Both the position numbers and the translations under genes were made by a program. Shown piece by piece: positions 12,956 to 25,779 of a DNA stretch of 64,000 nt. Location of the stretch: NCBI RefSeq assembly GCF_030272615.1, contig NC_081415.1, positions 371,197,667-371,261,666 of the forward strand, read 5' to 3'. The notes under the pieces were generated by a model that worked only from the letters and a program-made list of their open reading frames with translations, made no database searches and was not told where the DNA came from. Each line of letters opens with the position of its first letter. Position 1 is the stretch's first letter. Source of the stretch: Cryptomeria japonica. Lineage: Eukaryota; Streptophyta; Pinopsida; Cupressales; Cupressaceae.

Positions 12956-13480
12956 TGATCCATAAAGGATAACGAAAAATTGTAATAAACGCGTATATAG
13001 ACATGACATTTTGTGAACCGTAAAAAGGATCCAAAATCTAGACAGAAGACATAACGGAGCTGTCATAAAACAGAGCAAAAAAATTGTAAAAGGATGGCAC
13101 TATGATCACAGTAGCGTCCATGTCAAAATTGTGACTGCAGTAGTGACCCCCAACTGCATAGCTCAGAATACAAAATGAAAAGACACAGTATCACCACCAG
13201 CAAATGCAGGAATTCTTCTAAGGCCAAAAAGAACCATTCTAGCAGTCTAAGTTTACAAAAGAGATAGAAAGCATGTGTTTGGGGCATGTGAGGATATAAA
13301 CTAAGTTTTATTGGTCAAAGGAACGGGTAGCTTGCATATTAAATATAGGTTGTAACGGGTAGCTTGCATCCAAGGAGCCTATTGTTTTGGTAAATTGCTA
13401 CATTAAATATAGGTTGTAGGGTATTTGCCACTACCATAAAGCTGGTTTTTCTCCCTTATAAGGGTTTCCAAGATAATCCT
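12956..13480 (+). repeat. Y-family LTR fragment
   Basis: Starts TGATCCATAAAG and runs parallel to the LTR at 40552-41259 through shared blocks: AATTGTAATAAA, ATGCAGGAATT near 13205, GTATTTGCCACTACCATAAAG near 13420-13440, and TTTCTC...GGTTTCCAAGAT near 13448-13472. Locally it repeats ACGGGTAGCTTGCAT and ATTAAATATAGGTTGTA twice (13325-13420). No partner LTR or gag is next to it. The copia element ends only about 50 bases upstream. Confidence 0.7.
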
Positions 13481-14108
13481 TGGACATTTTGTTTGGGATT
13501 CTTTATATTGCTATGCTCCCCACAAATGCATCCCTTGCCAAATTTGGTTCCATCCCCCATAGGGGATGTTTTGGGCATGTGGGGACGGGTAGGAAACATC
13601 TGCACCCCATCCTCAAATTTGCCAAAAAAAAAGAAGGAAACGTAGTAGGTACTTATATTCTTTTTAGGAAACGCTTGGGTGTGTTAGGGGACAGCTAACC
13701 TTCCCCTATGGCCCAGCCATATTTCAGTCATTTAAAAAAAAACACAAATCTGAAAAAAAAAAGGGGGGTGGGGGGGGGATGGGGAGCCCACAAGGACCCC
13801 ACACCCCTTTAAGCCAACCCTAACTCTAAAATAGCCCCAATAACAACTAAAAACTACTTATTTTGACATTTTTTCCAACTTGTTAAGAAGACAATAGAGA
13901 GAGGGCAATAGTGAGAAAAGAGAAGAACAGTAGGAAGAAGGCAAGAAAGCCTCAAATCTACATCATTTAAGTTTACTATCCCTTGTTCATTTGCTCATTT
14001 AATTTTTTGTTTTCTGAAAGCTCCAAATACTTCGAGAGGGCTTTTTGTTTTGTATTTGCACTTTCAGCTGTGTTTTGAAATTTCAACCTAAAAGCAATGA
14101 GCAGCAGC
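13481..14108. other. Spacer with homopolymer tracts
   Basis: No gene seen. It contains a C-rich/GGGGAC patch (13545-13600), an A-run followed by a G-run near 13745-13782, and otherwise A/T-rich DNA up to the reverse LTR. Confidence 0.35.
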
Positions 14109-17100
14109 AAGGGTGTAATATGCCCCTTAATTTTTTTTATTTTTAAGACAACAAGATTCACCCATTAAGGTTAGAATAATCAAACTTGCGCAAAAACGAA
14201 ATGCTGAAAGTAACCCTTTCACTTTCTGGTCATTGAGAGCCCGGTATGGGAGGGTGAGAGCATACGGTGTCAAGGGGATCGTTAGCTCAAATAACTGCTG
14301 GAAATGAAATCTCAAATACAATACTGGGCGGCAAGCCAGCCCCTTTCGCTTATCCAGCGGGTGTAAGAACTTCTACAACAGTATGGCGGTGCAACCAGCC
14401 AATTAGAATATTACAATTGAAAGAACAAAAATCACCCGACCGCTTATGCAGTGGGAGGACTAGAAATAAAATTACAATCAACTCAACTGCTTATTCAATG
14501 GGAGGACAGTGTTACAATAGATAAGAAGGCGGCAAGCTAGCCTCTTCCACTTATGTAGTGGGACAAGAGTAACAATCCAACTATATAGCTGTTAGTACTA
14601 CTAATCAACTTTACAATGCAAACATGGATTACAATATTACTAGAATCACTATCCAAACTAGGCAGAAAGGCCAGCCTCTTCCACTTATGCAGGGGGATAG
14701 CAGAAAGACAAAATGTTGTTGTTAGTACTACTAACTAGCATTACAATGAATATAGAATTTGACAACTAAGTGCTAATTAAGAACTAGCAGCTACAACACG
14801 AACTCCAAACATCCTCTAACAACCCAAACAATTCACTCTCAAGAACTCACTCAAAATCCAACTTTCGAAAAATCTGATATAAAGACAGCAGGCTGGAAAT
14901 GCATAACCAGCAACACCAATCCACACCAAAATGCTTCTAACTTACTCCAAACTCACTCAAATCTCCCCTCAACACACCCAAACTGACAATATGCGTTGAG
15001 TGACCAAGTGCAAACTGGAATATAGCAGCAACATGACCCCAAACAAACAGTACGCATCCCAATGCACCCCCTAAAAAGTACGGCTAGGCTGAAAAGGTAC
15101 GATTTGCATTTAAAAATTGAAGACTCAAAACTAGGGGCTGAAAACTTACAAATTCCATCACCCAGTGCATAGAAATAATCAAAGCCAATACCCAGAGTCA
15201 GCAGGAGCTCGCACGGAGACTTAGGAGTGAAAATATGCTTCAGCCATGATGCCATCCAGCAACCAAGAAACACACAAACTCACACAGAAATAAGAAAACC
15301 AACTAATGCAATCCATTCTCAATATGATCTATCTATTCCTCTGAATGAGAAATAGTCTCTCCACAGCTAGCTACTATATCTCAAGCACGAAACTGACACA
15401 GGCTAGGAAGCTCACAACTTCGAAGCACAAGTTTGGCACGATTCCGACAGCACTTCGTTATACAAATTTCATGGATAGTCTCAAATGAAGGCCAAGGCAC
15501 TTATTTATAACTTCTCCCAAATCGAACCTCCTTTTCTCTCCAATGTGGGACTAAACAATGACATTCAAATTCACTTTAATTTGCATTTCATTTCATCCCT
15601 TCACCAAGTCGTTCCATTTTGCCTAGACAAGACACTCTATTAAAATGCAAATAACACATAATGTGAGCGCCCAACAAATAATTGAGAAAATGACTTTAAT
15701 ATAACTTAAGCAATCCCTTTAATAAATCATCCATATTGCCTTAAGTTATAATCCAACTTTAAACAACATTTTCCAACTAATCGACCCCCTCAAGGTAGCA
15801 AATAAACTTCATAAAAATATCAATAAAGTGTGTTATGGCGTCCAAGGTTATAAAGTGAATTATTTCATAAAATTAACTTATTTCTTTCTAAGGCGTCCAT
15901 CATGCCTTATAAATGATTCATTTATAAAATATTTTTCCTCAACCATGAAGTCGCCCAACATAAGCTCAGACTTGCCAAAATAGCTCCAAAAATGTTGGAA
16001 GACCAACTGCTCAAACTGACCTACCGAAAATAGCCATCTGAACTAACTGCTAAAACCCTGCTAAAAATAGCACTTACTAAAAATAGCATACTGCTAAAAA
16101 TAGTAAGTGTGTTCAAATGCATTTAACCACATTCTGAGCAGTTGTCACAACTTACTAAAAATAGTAAGTCCGAAAAAGTCTTCAGATTTGTTTGCATGTC
16201 ACACCATCGCGAGGTTCTCTGAAAACCCATAAAACCTAGAAAAATAAGTTGTCCTCGCCCCCACTTACTAAAAATGGTAAGTTTGAAAAAGGCCTCAGAT
16301 TCAATTGCATGTCACACCATCGCGAAGCTCTCTGAAAACCCAGAAGGAATCCAGAATCAGAACTATGAAACTCTAACATGCAAGCCACCAAAACTGTCAA
16401 GGCATCCTCCTAGAAAATAGGAAACCCTAATTTCTGCCTCTAATTGACCAACGGGTCTCAGAATTGGCCAACGGTCCTATTGACGTGTATTGTGTACACT
16501 ATCAAACACAGAATAAAATACCCAAAGGTACCTTATCCTCTCTTGAATAAAGCCTCTGAATGTTGAAGATATCACAAAAAGGATCAATCAGGGTGACTTC
16601 AAGGTTCTTCGCTGTAGGATCTCTACGTGTGGATAAGCTCCAATGGTCGTTGTGAATGTTGTTTCTTCAAGGGGTCTTACGCAATTGGAAAGCTGGTCTG
16701 TGTTACTCTTACTTGACTGCAGGAACAGGAATTTTCCTAATACTAACAAATTCTCAAAAAAAGATCAAAAGATAGGGTTTGCAAGAGATGAATTCTAATC
16801 TAATCCTAAGAGTGACTCAATGTAGGCTAGACTTGGTAAGATTCTACCAATTTCAATATTGCCAAGGAATTACAACTTTACTGGAATTGATGCGATCTTC
16901 TAAGGTGATTAGTGATTTTCAAATCATCAAGAATTATAGATACTACCATAAAGATACATATCAATAGTTCAATAATGATTGAAGGTTCAAGCAATCTAAA
17001 TATCTCCAGTTGACCACACAAGGCGTTCTTACAATCAGTAAGAAGCTAGTGGTTTGGAACGTGAATCTCACCAAAGATCAAGCGCAACACTTAGTCCTTC

Positions 17101-17351
17101 GAACTTAAATACTACTTCGACTGAGAATGATTCAAGAAAGTAAACAACCATGAAAATAGCCACAAGAATTGCAATAAAACACCATAACTTCAATATTTTA
17201 TTGATCTCAAAGCTAAAATAGACAACAATTGTTCGAAATTCTTCCTTCACTACTCAATCTTGCTACAAAATAACTTTCTTCTCTCCAAAGCTCTAACTAT
17301 TATCTATCTCCTTCACATCTAATTTCTAATGACAAAATGAAAATGAGTGAG

Positions 17352-17364
17352 GGTATATATAGCA
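17352..17364 (-). promoter_or_regulatory. TATA-like box near X1 3' end
   Basis: The minus strand reads GCTATATATACCC, about 870 bases before the element end and 190 bases past the ORF stop. X2 has a counterpart in the same place (36976-36986), preceded in both by CCCTAATTAGGGTTT. This is the position expected for an LTR promoter with a long R-U5. Confidence 0.5.
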
Positions 17365-19641
17365 TCCTCAATTACAATGAACGGCCCAGATCAAAAGAAG
17401 ATCAACGGCTGAGATTCTGACACCTAAACCCTAATTAGGGTTTGTTACAAAAAGTTCCCTTTTTAGATGAACATTATTAAATGCATAGCCAAATATTTAA
17501 TTGGCACAAAAGTCGAGGAAACATAGACCAATGATAATTAAGATGCCACATCATTCTATAAAAACCTTTCTTCTAGAACCTTGTTCCCTTTCCAATGTTC
17601 TTTCTTAGCATATGCAACGAATCTGGACACAATTCCTTCAACAATGGGAATCTCAGGAAGATTCTTCATGCGTTCCTCCAAGTGGATAATCTGATCAAAG
17701 GCAGTGAGAAGAGCAGCTTCCCATCCAGGTTCGAGTTCTTTGATCTTCTCAATCAGGAGCATAGTAGTGAACATTAGATCCCGCTGCTCATCTGTGATGA
17801 CATTGTCATCTTTGCAAAAGATGACCTTGACTCTCTCTTCCAACTCTTGGAGGTCTACATCCGTCTCAACTTCGATCCGCCTGCCAAGAATGGTACACAA
17901 CACTTCAAACACCTTATCTTGAATTGGATGGATGACGCCTTCAACTTGATTGCATTTGGTGTTGATGTCCTCGAAAAGAACCTCTTTCATCTAGAGTAGA
18001 GTTGACCACTGAAGTAGGTTGTGAGCTCCTCCATCCATTATCTTTTCTTGTGCTAGGATCTTCCTTGGTGTTTGCCTGATTACTTGCAGAACAGAAATGA
18101 TAACATCTCTAGTGTGAGCGAAAGTGGCTACAGTTATCATTAGATTGTGGACGATCTCAAGGACCTGGATAGCTCGATGGATTGTTTTCATCATTCTTGT
18201 TGTAAATTCAACAGCTACCATGTGGGATTTGTCAATCCAAGAGCTCATAAGCTGAACCAAGCTCTTGACTCTTTCTGCCTCGCCAACTAATTCAAGGGGA
18301 AGTGCTTGCACAGGAGATACTGCTGGATCCTGACGTCCCAAGCGCTGATTGAGATGGCTAAAGTAACCTCTCCAAGCACCGACCTCTCTCTCAAGCTTCC
18401 TATTCTTTTCCATTTCTTCTTTAAGTTTGCCCTTAAGTGCTTCAAATGAATCGGTTGCCTCATCCATTGCTTGTTCAGTAGTGAGCGGACCAAGCTCAAA
18501 TGTTTCTACATCATACTCTTCTGCAAGAATTTCACCTTCATACTTGTCCACTACTGGTGCAGCTATCTGCAATTTCCTGGATCCTGTCTCATCTCTGATC
18601 ACCTTGGACATCTTGGTGGCCTTCTTCTTCTCCATTACTTCTTGAGAATTTCCTATAAAGCTCTCTAAGTCAGTTACATCTTCTTCATCTTCAATCACAA
18701 TCACCCTCGTCAGTCTCTCCTTTAACCAATCCGGAATGGCAGATCTCGTCTCTCTTACTTGTATTTCTTTAGGCAATGGTTCATCTTCTTGGAGAGGAGA
18801 TTTCGCTTCATCATCATTCTTCTCTTCATGTAGCTCATCAACTTGGGGAGATTGACTTGATGAATGCTGAGGTGTTTGCCCCTTTTCAGGCTTATCATTC
18901 TATACCATGTACTCCATAGATTCATCAACCTCAGGCACCGTCTTTTCTTGTCCTTCAGCTTGACTTGCCTTCTTTCCATGTCGAGAAGATGTGCCTGATG
19001 AGCGATCTCGATTGGCCCCTTGCTTCTTCTTGGAGGGTTCTCTTTTCTCAGGTCTTTCTTTTCTCTTTGTGCCTCTAGGATGAGAATTGTCTTCACTTAC
19101 GCTCGCTCCTCCTTCTTCTGGTCTTTCCTCCAAAGTAAAAGTCATTGGTATGTTCTGCTCTCTTAGCTTCTGATGTTGTACATCCACCCATCTGCGAGTA
19201 CATGACAAAACTGGAGCCATCAAAGCTCTCAAGTCCAAAAGCTCAGGTTCATTCCAATCTATCTTCACTGCTTTGTCTTCTTTGTCATAAGATGACTGGA
19301 GATGTCTGCCGCTATCCTGTGCTTGATCAGCTACCCTATAAACTTTGCATTTCCTGATAAGATCTAAGGGTAGCCTGGAATGCATCTTTCTTTTAACCTC
19401 TAAATCACTTGAGAGATTCATCCAAAAGTCCTCTACCTGAAATTCGTGTCTGTACTTCTTACCAACTGTCTCCTCCATATAACCATGAGGATCAAAATTC
19501 TCCCTCGAGGCAAAGAATGTGAATGAACATAAACCCAATTCCTTCTCTGCATCCTCCAAGGCTTGAGTATTAGGACATACCTCAACTGAATTCCCCAATA
19601 TGATGGGCACGGGAACTCCATGTCCATGCTTGTGTCTGGAT

Positions 19642-19830
19642 CAAAGAAACGAGACTCGCCCGAAATCGCCCAAACTCGGCGAGTCCGAGTCCGAGTCAGG
19701 CCAAACGAGTCCTAGGGGCTCGAACTCAGACTCGACCGAGTCTGGAGAGTAAACTCGCCAGACTCGCCGAGTTGGCGATTTTGGCCCAAAATCGCCAAAC
19801 TCGGCGAGTCCCGAGCCCTAGACTTGGCCG
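19642..19830. repeat. hAT 5' subterminal repeats
   Basis: More than ten copies of CGAGTC or its complement GACTCG cluster here, many as the longer ACTCGGCGAGTC. Such subterminal motifs are the usual binding sites for hAT transposases. Confidence 0.75.
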
Positions 19831-20288
19831 GCGTTGGCACAACTAAAAAGTCAAAAAAAAAATAGTTTGGAAAGTTTTTTTAAATCCATTTTTTAATGTT
19901 AATTGTCTTCTAGCCCTAAAAGTGACTTTCATTTCATTCACTTGCAAAAAAAGGAAGAGTAAAGTGAGTTGGGAAGAAAAACAAGGGTGCATAGAAGAAA
20001 AACCAGCAAGGAGGAAGCTCAAGTTTTCTTCAATTTGTCACATTGGAGCTGCATTGTGTTTCGATTTGGTGCATCAAGAGTTGGATAGGAAGAGTTTGCA
20101 GCTCATTTCAAGCTTGTTGTAAGAGGTAAGATTGTTTTTTTTAACATTATTTTGTTTCTTATATGCAAAAATTCCATTTTCTATTCATTTATTTTGAAAG
20201 TTTTACATTTTCTTGTATGCAAGATCTTTTGTATGTTTGTAATTTGTATGTAGCATGTAGTATGTAGTTGTACTATGTAGGGTTGTAT

Positions 20289-20372
20289 GTAGGGTTTGTA
20301 AATTTATTTTTTTAAAATTGTAGGGTTTGACAAACCCTACAAATTTTTTTAAAAAAAATTTACAAACCCTAC
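20289..20372. repeat. Large inverted repeat in hAT leader
   Basis: Arms of about 41 bases (20289-20329 and 20331-20372) are nearly perfect complements around a single A. Each arm carries two TAGGGTTTG-type words separated by an A/T run. It lies 115 bases before the transposase ATG. Confidence 0.8.
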
Positions 20373-20485
20373 TTTAGTTTTTTTGAATGTATGTATTAAT
20401 TTTATTTTGTATTTGTAATGTTTTATTGCAACAAACTTCACTTTATTATTTGCCTCAACTTCAACTTTCACAAAACTATCCTAAA

Positions 20486-23427
20486 ATGTCTACTTCAGCT
20501 TCTAGACCCCCCATGAGAAAGGACCCTGCTTGGAAATATCATGAGGATTTTCCAGGGCAAGGAAAGGCGCAAACAAAATGTATGTTTTGCAAAACAATAT
20601 TCCATGGAGGTATATATAGGCTGAAATACCATATTGCTGGTGTGCGTGGACATGATGCCGAACCATGCCTAAAAGCAGTCTCTGAGGCCATACGTGATTG
20701 TTATGTAATGGTTGAGGAGATTGAAAGAAAAAAGAAACAAAAGGAGGATCAAGCGGCCATTGGGAGAGAGACAGTTTTAGGAAGAGGGACACAGTTAGGT
20801 TGTGTTGGAGGCCCTTCTTCCTTACCTCCATATCGTCCCACTCAGTGTGCTACTGCTGGTGCTTCCGTTTCTGCTTCTGCTTCTATAAGTGGCAGTGCCA
20901 CCGCCACTTCTCATGCTCCTACCACTAGTAGTTGTAGTGGGAATGTTACCATTGAACCTAGGATTCGTAAATCTAGGTTGGATTCCTTCTTTGTGCCTCG
21001 CACTATTCCTGGGTCCCAACCGTCGCTTGAGGGCATGGGTTGGAACGAGGTCCATGATACTGCTAAAATGGCAATTGGCAGGTTTTGGAGCTACAGTTGT
21101 ATTCCATTCTTTGTAGCCAGGTGAATGTTTTACTAACTTTTATGTTTGATAACTTTGATTGTTTTAATTTTTATACTTAACTTATCTCATTGAGTTTCTT
21201 TGCGACAGGTCTCCTTATTGGCAACAAATGGTTGATGCCATTACCATATGCGGGGCGGGGTTCAAAGCCCCTAGTGAGGGTGATTTGAGGGGACCCATTT
21301 TGTCTCAAATGGTGGATGATGTGAAAAAGGATTTAGATGAACAACGCCACATATGGAGCACTAAAGGTTGCACCATCATGACTGATGGTTGGACGGATAG
21401 GAGAAATAGAACTCTCCTTAATTTTCTTGTTTCTTCCGCAGGTGATTGATTAATTTTAGTTTCATATAGTCTTTAATTTTTTATTTTTTATCTAATGGTT
21501 TATTGAATGATAATTGACCTAGCTTTATTTTTTTATTTAAGGGGGCACCGTTTTCATCAAGTCCATTGATGCCTCCGCCCATTGCAAGAATGCCACCTAC
21601 CTATGTGAGCAGATAGAGGAGGTGATTGAAGATGTGGGTGAGGAGAACGTGGTACAGGTGGTGACCGACAATGCAGCAAATTATGTTGCTGCGGGTAAAC
21701 TTTTGATTACAAACTAATTTTGTTTGCAAATTAATTACTATCTTGTAGTTTGTACCTCCATTAATTACAATTTACAATGCAACAAATTATGTTGCTGCAG
21801 GTAGACTATTGATGGAGAGGCACCCATCTATAGTTTGGACTCCATGTGCTGCTCATTGCATTGACCTCATGTTGGAGGATATTGGAAAAATCCCATGGGT
21901 CAAGAGATGTGTAGAAAGGGCAAAAAATGTCTGCAAATTTGTATATAATCATTCATGGGTGTTGGCTCTTATGAGACAATACACAGAGCAGAAGGAGTTG
22001 CATCGTCCAGGAATCACAAGATTTGCCACAAACTTCCTCACATTGCAGTCCATGCTTAGGTCTAAGCCTGCCTTGAGACGTATGATTGTTGGTGAGGAGT
22101 GGTCTTCCTCATCCTATGCTACCACCCCTGCAGGGATAGAGATGGCAAACTGTATTTTTGATGAGCAAGGCTTTTGGGTCCCTTGTGATGAGATAGTGAA
22201 GGTAATTTTTTTATAAATTCTACAATTTAGCTTCATGTTTTATAACTTATTATATGTATTCTCTTATTTGCTCATTTTTCTAAATTACACAATATTTTCA
22301 ATTTTGCAGTTTGTTAAGCCCTTGGTGGTTTTGTTGCGAGTTGCGGATGGAGATAAGCCCGCAATGGGCTATATATATGACGGCATGGATCGGGCGAAGG
22401 AGGCCATCAGATTCGTCTATGGAGTAGATGAGAGCAAGTATGGTCCCATTTGGGAGATCATTGATAGGAGATGGCATCATCAGCTACATAGGCCCATCCA
22501 TGCGGCAGCCTATTATCTGAATCCGGCATTCCGTTTTATCCCTTCTTTCAAGGCTGATGCGGAGGTCCTTAATGGGCTATATGCAATCATGGAGAAGATG
22601 GGACCTGCTGGTACTTCTCAGATAGACCTTTTTCGAGAGCTATAGATGTTCTCAGATGCACAAGGGGAGACCTTCTCTCGTCCTGTCGCCAAAGACGGTA
22701 GGACAACTATGATGCCAGGTAAAAATAAATTGTTAGGCTTAATTTTAGTTTTATTCAATACTATATTGTAACTTGTTAAATGAGTTCATGAGTGAGACTG
22801 ATTTTATTTATTTTTCTCATTTCAAACTCAGATCATTGGTGGAACTTTTTTGGCCCAGAGACACCAAATGTTCAGAAGTTGGCCATTCATATCTTGAGCC
22901 AACCATGCAACGCATCAGGTTGTGAGCGCAACTGGAGTATGTTTGAGCACATACACTCCAAGAGGCGCAATAGATTATCTGTGGAGAAGATGAATGATCT
23001 CGTCTTTGTTCACTACAACCTCCGCCTGAGAATGAGAAAGAATGCAACAGTTGACATGTCTCCTATCATTCTAGATGAGGTTGATCTTGAAGCAAAGTGG
23101 GCCAATGAGAATCAGACAACTCCTGGGAATCTTACAGCTATATTTAGTGATGATGACATTGATTGGATCGACCAGGTAGATATAGAGGCTGAGGCTATAG
23201 CCATGGCAGAGGAGGAGCAGAGAGCACGAGCAGAGACAGGAAATACTAAGACTCAGAGTGACACACCTGTTCCTAATGTTGGTGAGCATGACACAGTCGT
23301 TCCTGATGTTGGTGAGCATGGCATGGTGTCACGGGGAGCGACTATGGCTGCTGAATCATCCAGGACCTACTTTAAACGCCTTCGCAGGGGGCCAGGGCGA
23401 GAGGGTGCATGGCCCTCTCAACCATAG
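20486..23427 (+). pseudogene. hAT transposase (BED finger, DUF659, hAT dimerisation)
   Basis: Six exons fit by GT-AG rules and frame: 20486-21120, 21209-21441, 21542-21694, 21801-22201, 22310-22718, 22832-23427 (809 codons). The N terminus has a BED zinc finger (Cys32, Cys35, His49 and a downstream Cys) for DNA binding. Exons 2-3 hold the DUF659-like core with DGWTD and VTDNAAN motifs, including candidate catalytic Asp residues. Exon 6 holds the hAT C-terminal dimerisation region (GCERNWS, then NDLVFVHYNLRL), followed by an acidic tail with two copies of a VGEHD/VGEHG repeat. It catalyses cut-and-paste excision in the nucleus. The only lesion is TAG at 22643-22645 in exon 5, which removes the C terminus. 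The frame is open upstream to 20387, but MSTSASRP at 20486 immediately precedes the finger. Function otherwise inferred from the family. Confidence 0.93.
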
Positions 23428-23749
23428 GCTTGTACACTTGTAGTTGTATTTAGTATTTACTATTTACCTTTGGTATTTGTATGAAACATTTGATGATGAT
23501 CATATGATGACATGGATTTTTTATTCCATGAGTTTTGTAATATTGTATACATTTGACAATATTTATATATCTATGTTTCTTATTTTCTTCAGCTACAATT
23601 TGCGTTTATGCTTATGTGATTGATGTATACTTGTGTATGTAATCAAATGAGCCGAGTTTAATGATGTTTTTGTGTCTTTAAGGTGTATTCAATAAAGGGT
23701 GTCTGAAACAAGTTTTAAATCTTTAAAAATCTCTAAATTTCTTGAGTTT

Positions 23750-23848
23750 TTCACTTTCCCGAGTCCAGCCGAGTCTGGAGCCGAGTCTGACGCCGAGTCC
23801 CGAGTCGGCCTTGCCGAGTCCGAGCCGAGTCCAAGTCTCGTTTCTTTG
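23750..23848. repeat. hAT 3' subterminal repeats
   Basis: About eight CGAGTC or close variants (CCGAGTC, CGAGTCT, CGAGTCGG) in 90 bases, mirroring the 5' cluster and running into the terminal inverted repeat. Confidence 0.75.
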
Positions 23849-25427
23849 GTCTGGATGCCTTTGCATAAGCTGCCAACTGTCTAGTCACCTCAAGTAGCAC
23901 TATCCTGTCTGTTGGATACCTCAGCAACATGTAGGGAGGTGAAGGACACCCATGAATTCTGATATATGTAAACTTTTGAAACTAGATGAACCATGCACCA
24001 TACTTCTTCACAAGCTCTTGTGCATCTAGAGATAGTCGATTATGAATCCCACCTTGCAATATCCCAGTGATGTTAATCGTGAAGGTGTCATCGACTAACT
24101 TGTAGTCACCTCTAGGAGGATGATGCAAATGAACATAAGAGTCACAAACTCTCACCTCTCCGGGTCCTCTTCCGATCACTCCTCTGTGAGGTAGCCCAGC
24201 ATATTCGAAACTCCGGATCAGGGCATATATGACATATGAGCTCATGTGGAATGATTTAGTAGGTCTTAGCCTTCTCAACTGCACATCCAGACAATGGCTA
24301 ATAATTCTAGCCCAATGAATCGTTCCTTTTCCTTGGACTATCACTTGGATGAAGTAGAACATCCACTTTTCGAAGTAGAAGGCCTGAGGAGCCCCTGTAA
24401 CTCGATTGAGCAAAGTTATCAAATCTTTGTACTCCTCCTGGAAGTCGATCCTATGTGGTGTGTTGGGAATCTTGCTCAGGTGAGGATGACTTTTGAGCAA
24501 CCAATTCTTATTGATGAGATTCAGGCAAGTGTCGGGATCATCCTCATACATTGACTTGGCTCCTTCTAAACTTTTGTAAATCATATCTTTATGCTCTGGA
24601 AGATGGAGAGCCTCACTTATAGCCTCCTCTGAAAGGTAAGCCAAAGTGTTTCCTTCCTTGGATACGATCGATCTCGATTGTGAGTCATAATGGCGGGCAC
24701 ACTCGATCATCAGCTCATGACACTGGATTGCTGGAGGGAAACCGGCCGCCTTGATGATGCCACTTTCAATTATCTTCTTTGCGACAGGTGATGGCTTGCC
24801 AATGTAGGGGACCTCTCGAAACTTCTTCACACTGAAGTTTCCCAAGTTGGTATCTCCGATATTGCTCCATTTGGACACGATCCTGGTCTCCAATTCTTCG
24901 TTCTTCTGATCTTCCTTCATGAGAGCTGGACGACTGGTAGATGCTCCTGCCTTTGGAGTTGCCATCTTGACACCTACACAACATTTCATAATTAGTAATA
25001 TATCTTGAAGCATAGAAATATAGGGTAGAAAGGAAGATTTAAGATTTTAATTAGGAAACTTCATGATAAATCTTGAGTTATCATTTCCTAATTAACTACG
25101 CCAAACTTAGAATTTTCAAAACAAAGTTCAAAATTCAAATCTTCAACAATGGTGTCAAGATGATTTCGCCATACCTCCTCTTGAGTACTAATTCTAAGAA
25201 ATGATGCAAAAATAGGTGAATTTCGCTAGGCAAAATGTAGATCAAAGCTCTCCCTTGAATAAAATGCGCCTCCTTTAGCCTTCACAAGAATCAACTCCAC
25301 CTCCTTCTAGCCTCCAACACTTGAAAGAAAATCGCTCCAAGCAAACCAGATTTCGCACCTTTAATCAGCCTTCCAAATTCGCACTTGAAGCAATGATTTA
25401 ATGATTTGAATTGTGAACAAACACCTC

Positions 25428-25440
25428 CAATATATAGAGC
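25428..25440 (-). promoter_or_regulatory. TATA-like box upstream of X1 ORF
   Basis: The minus strand reads CTCTATATATTGG about 460 bases before the ATG at 24965. A leader with a possible intron (donor near 25180, acceptor near 24980) would follow. This is a candidate promoter giving the ORF its own transcript. Confidence 0.4.
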
Positions 25441-25779
25441 GCTCACCCCTTTGCTCCCTCTAGGCCGACTTGGCAAAAAGAGGTTAAAAAATAAATAAAA
25501 TTCCAAAAAGGAGGGGCTGACTTGGCAAAATAAATAAAAATAAGACCTTAAGCGCTCCATATTTAATTTTGATTTAATAAAAAATTAATTTTAAATGCCT
25601 CTAAGATAGAAGTTCGATTTTTAAGGCTTAAAATTAATTTATTAAATGCCAAAATGTCTTTTATTAAATGCCAATTTAATTTTAATTTTTTCAAATGCCT
25701 CAAAATTAGCAATTTTGGTGATCTAATGCAATTTGGAGGATATTAATTTTTTAAAACAAGGCTTAATGAAATTTCATGA

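Larger units (their letters stand above)
19642..23848 (+). mobile_element. hAT DNA transposon (near-intact)
   Basis: 4.2 kb element with a perfect 15-bp terminal inverted repeat starting CAAAGAAACGAGACT (19642-19656, inverted at 23834-23848) and a perfect 8-bp target duplication GTCTGGAT (19634-19641 and 23849-23856), the hallmark size for hAT. Both ends carry dense CGAGTC/GACTCG motifs. One transposase gene with five introns lies between them in plus orientation, opposite to the X1 ORF it interrupts. Only one in-frame stop is seen, so this is the best preserved coding element in the window. Confidence 0.97.
17556..24965 (-). pseudogene. X1 long ORF, unknown function, split by hAT
   Basis: Once the hAT and one copy of its target site are ignored (segments 24965-23857 and 19641-17556), a single frame of 1,065 codons runs from ATG at 24965 to TAG at 17556-17558. 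It is broken only by TAG at codon 328 (23982-23984), codon 617 (18900-18902) and codon 920 (17991-17993). I do not recognise the protein. The first ~370 residues look globular; a Lys/Arg-rich stretch at about 18960-19070 resembles a nuclear localisation signal; an acidic Ser/Glu-rich linker follows; the last ~400 residues are helical with a coiled-coil-like segment (about 18330-18440). No zinc knuckle, protease, RT or integrase motif is present, so it is not gag-pol. A minus-strand AG at the acceptor-like site just before the ATG and GAG|GTATGG near 25180 hint at a leader intron. Start chosen for its context after that site. Confidence 0.75.

Noticed and set aside
14953-15273. 106-codon minus-strand frame
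   Set aside because: It lies within the reverse gypsy LTR; the Cys-rich translation has no motif and no counterpart in the other LTRs.
20387-20485. Upstream ATG extension of the hAT transposase
   Set aside because: The extra 33 residues are hydrophobic leader sequence translated by chance; the ATG at 20486 is directly before the BED finger.
24294-24554. Plus-strand 86-codon frame inside the X1 ORF
   Set aside because: Antisense to the long minus-strand frame and without motif.
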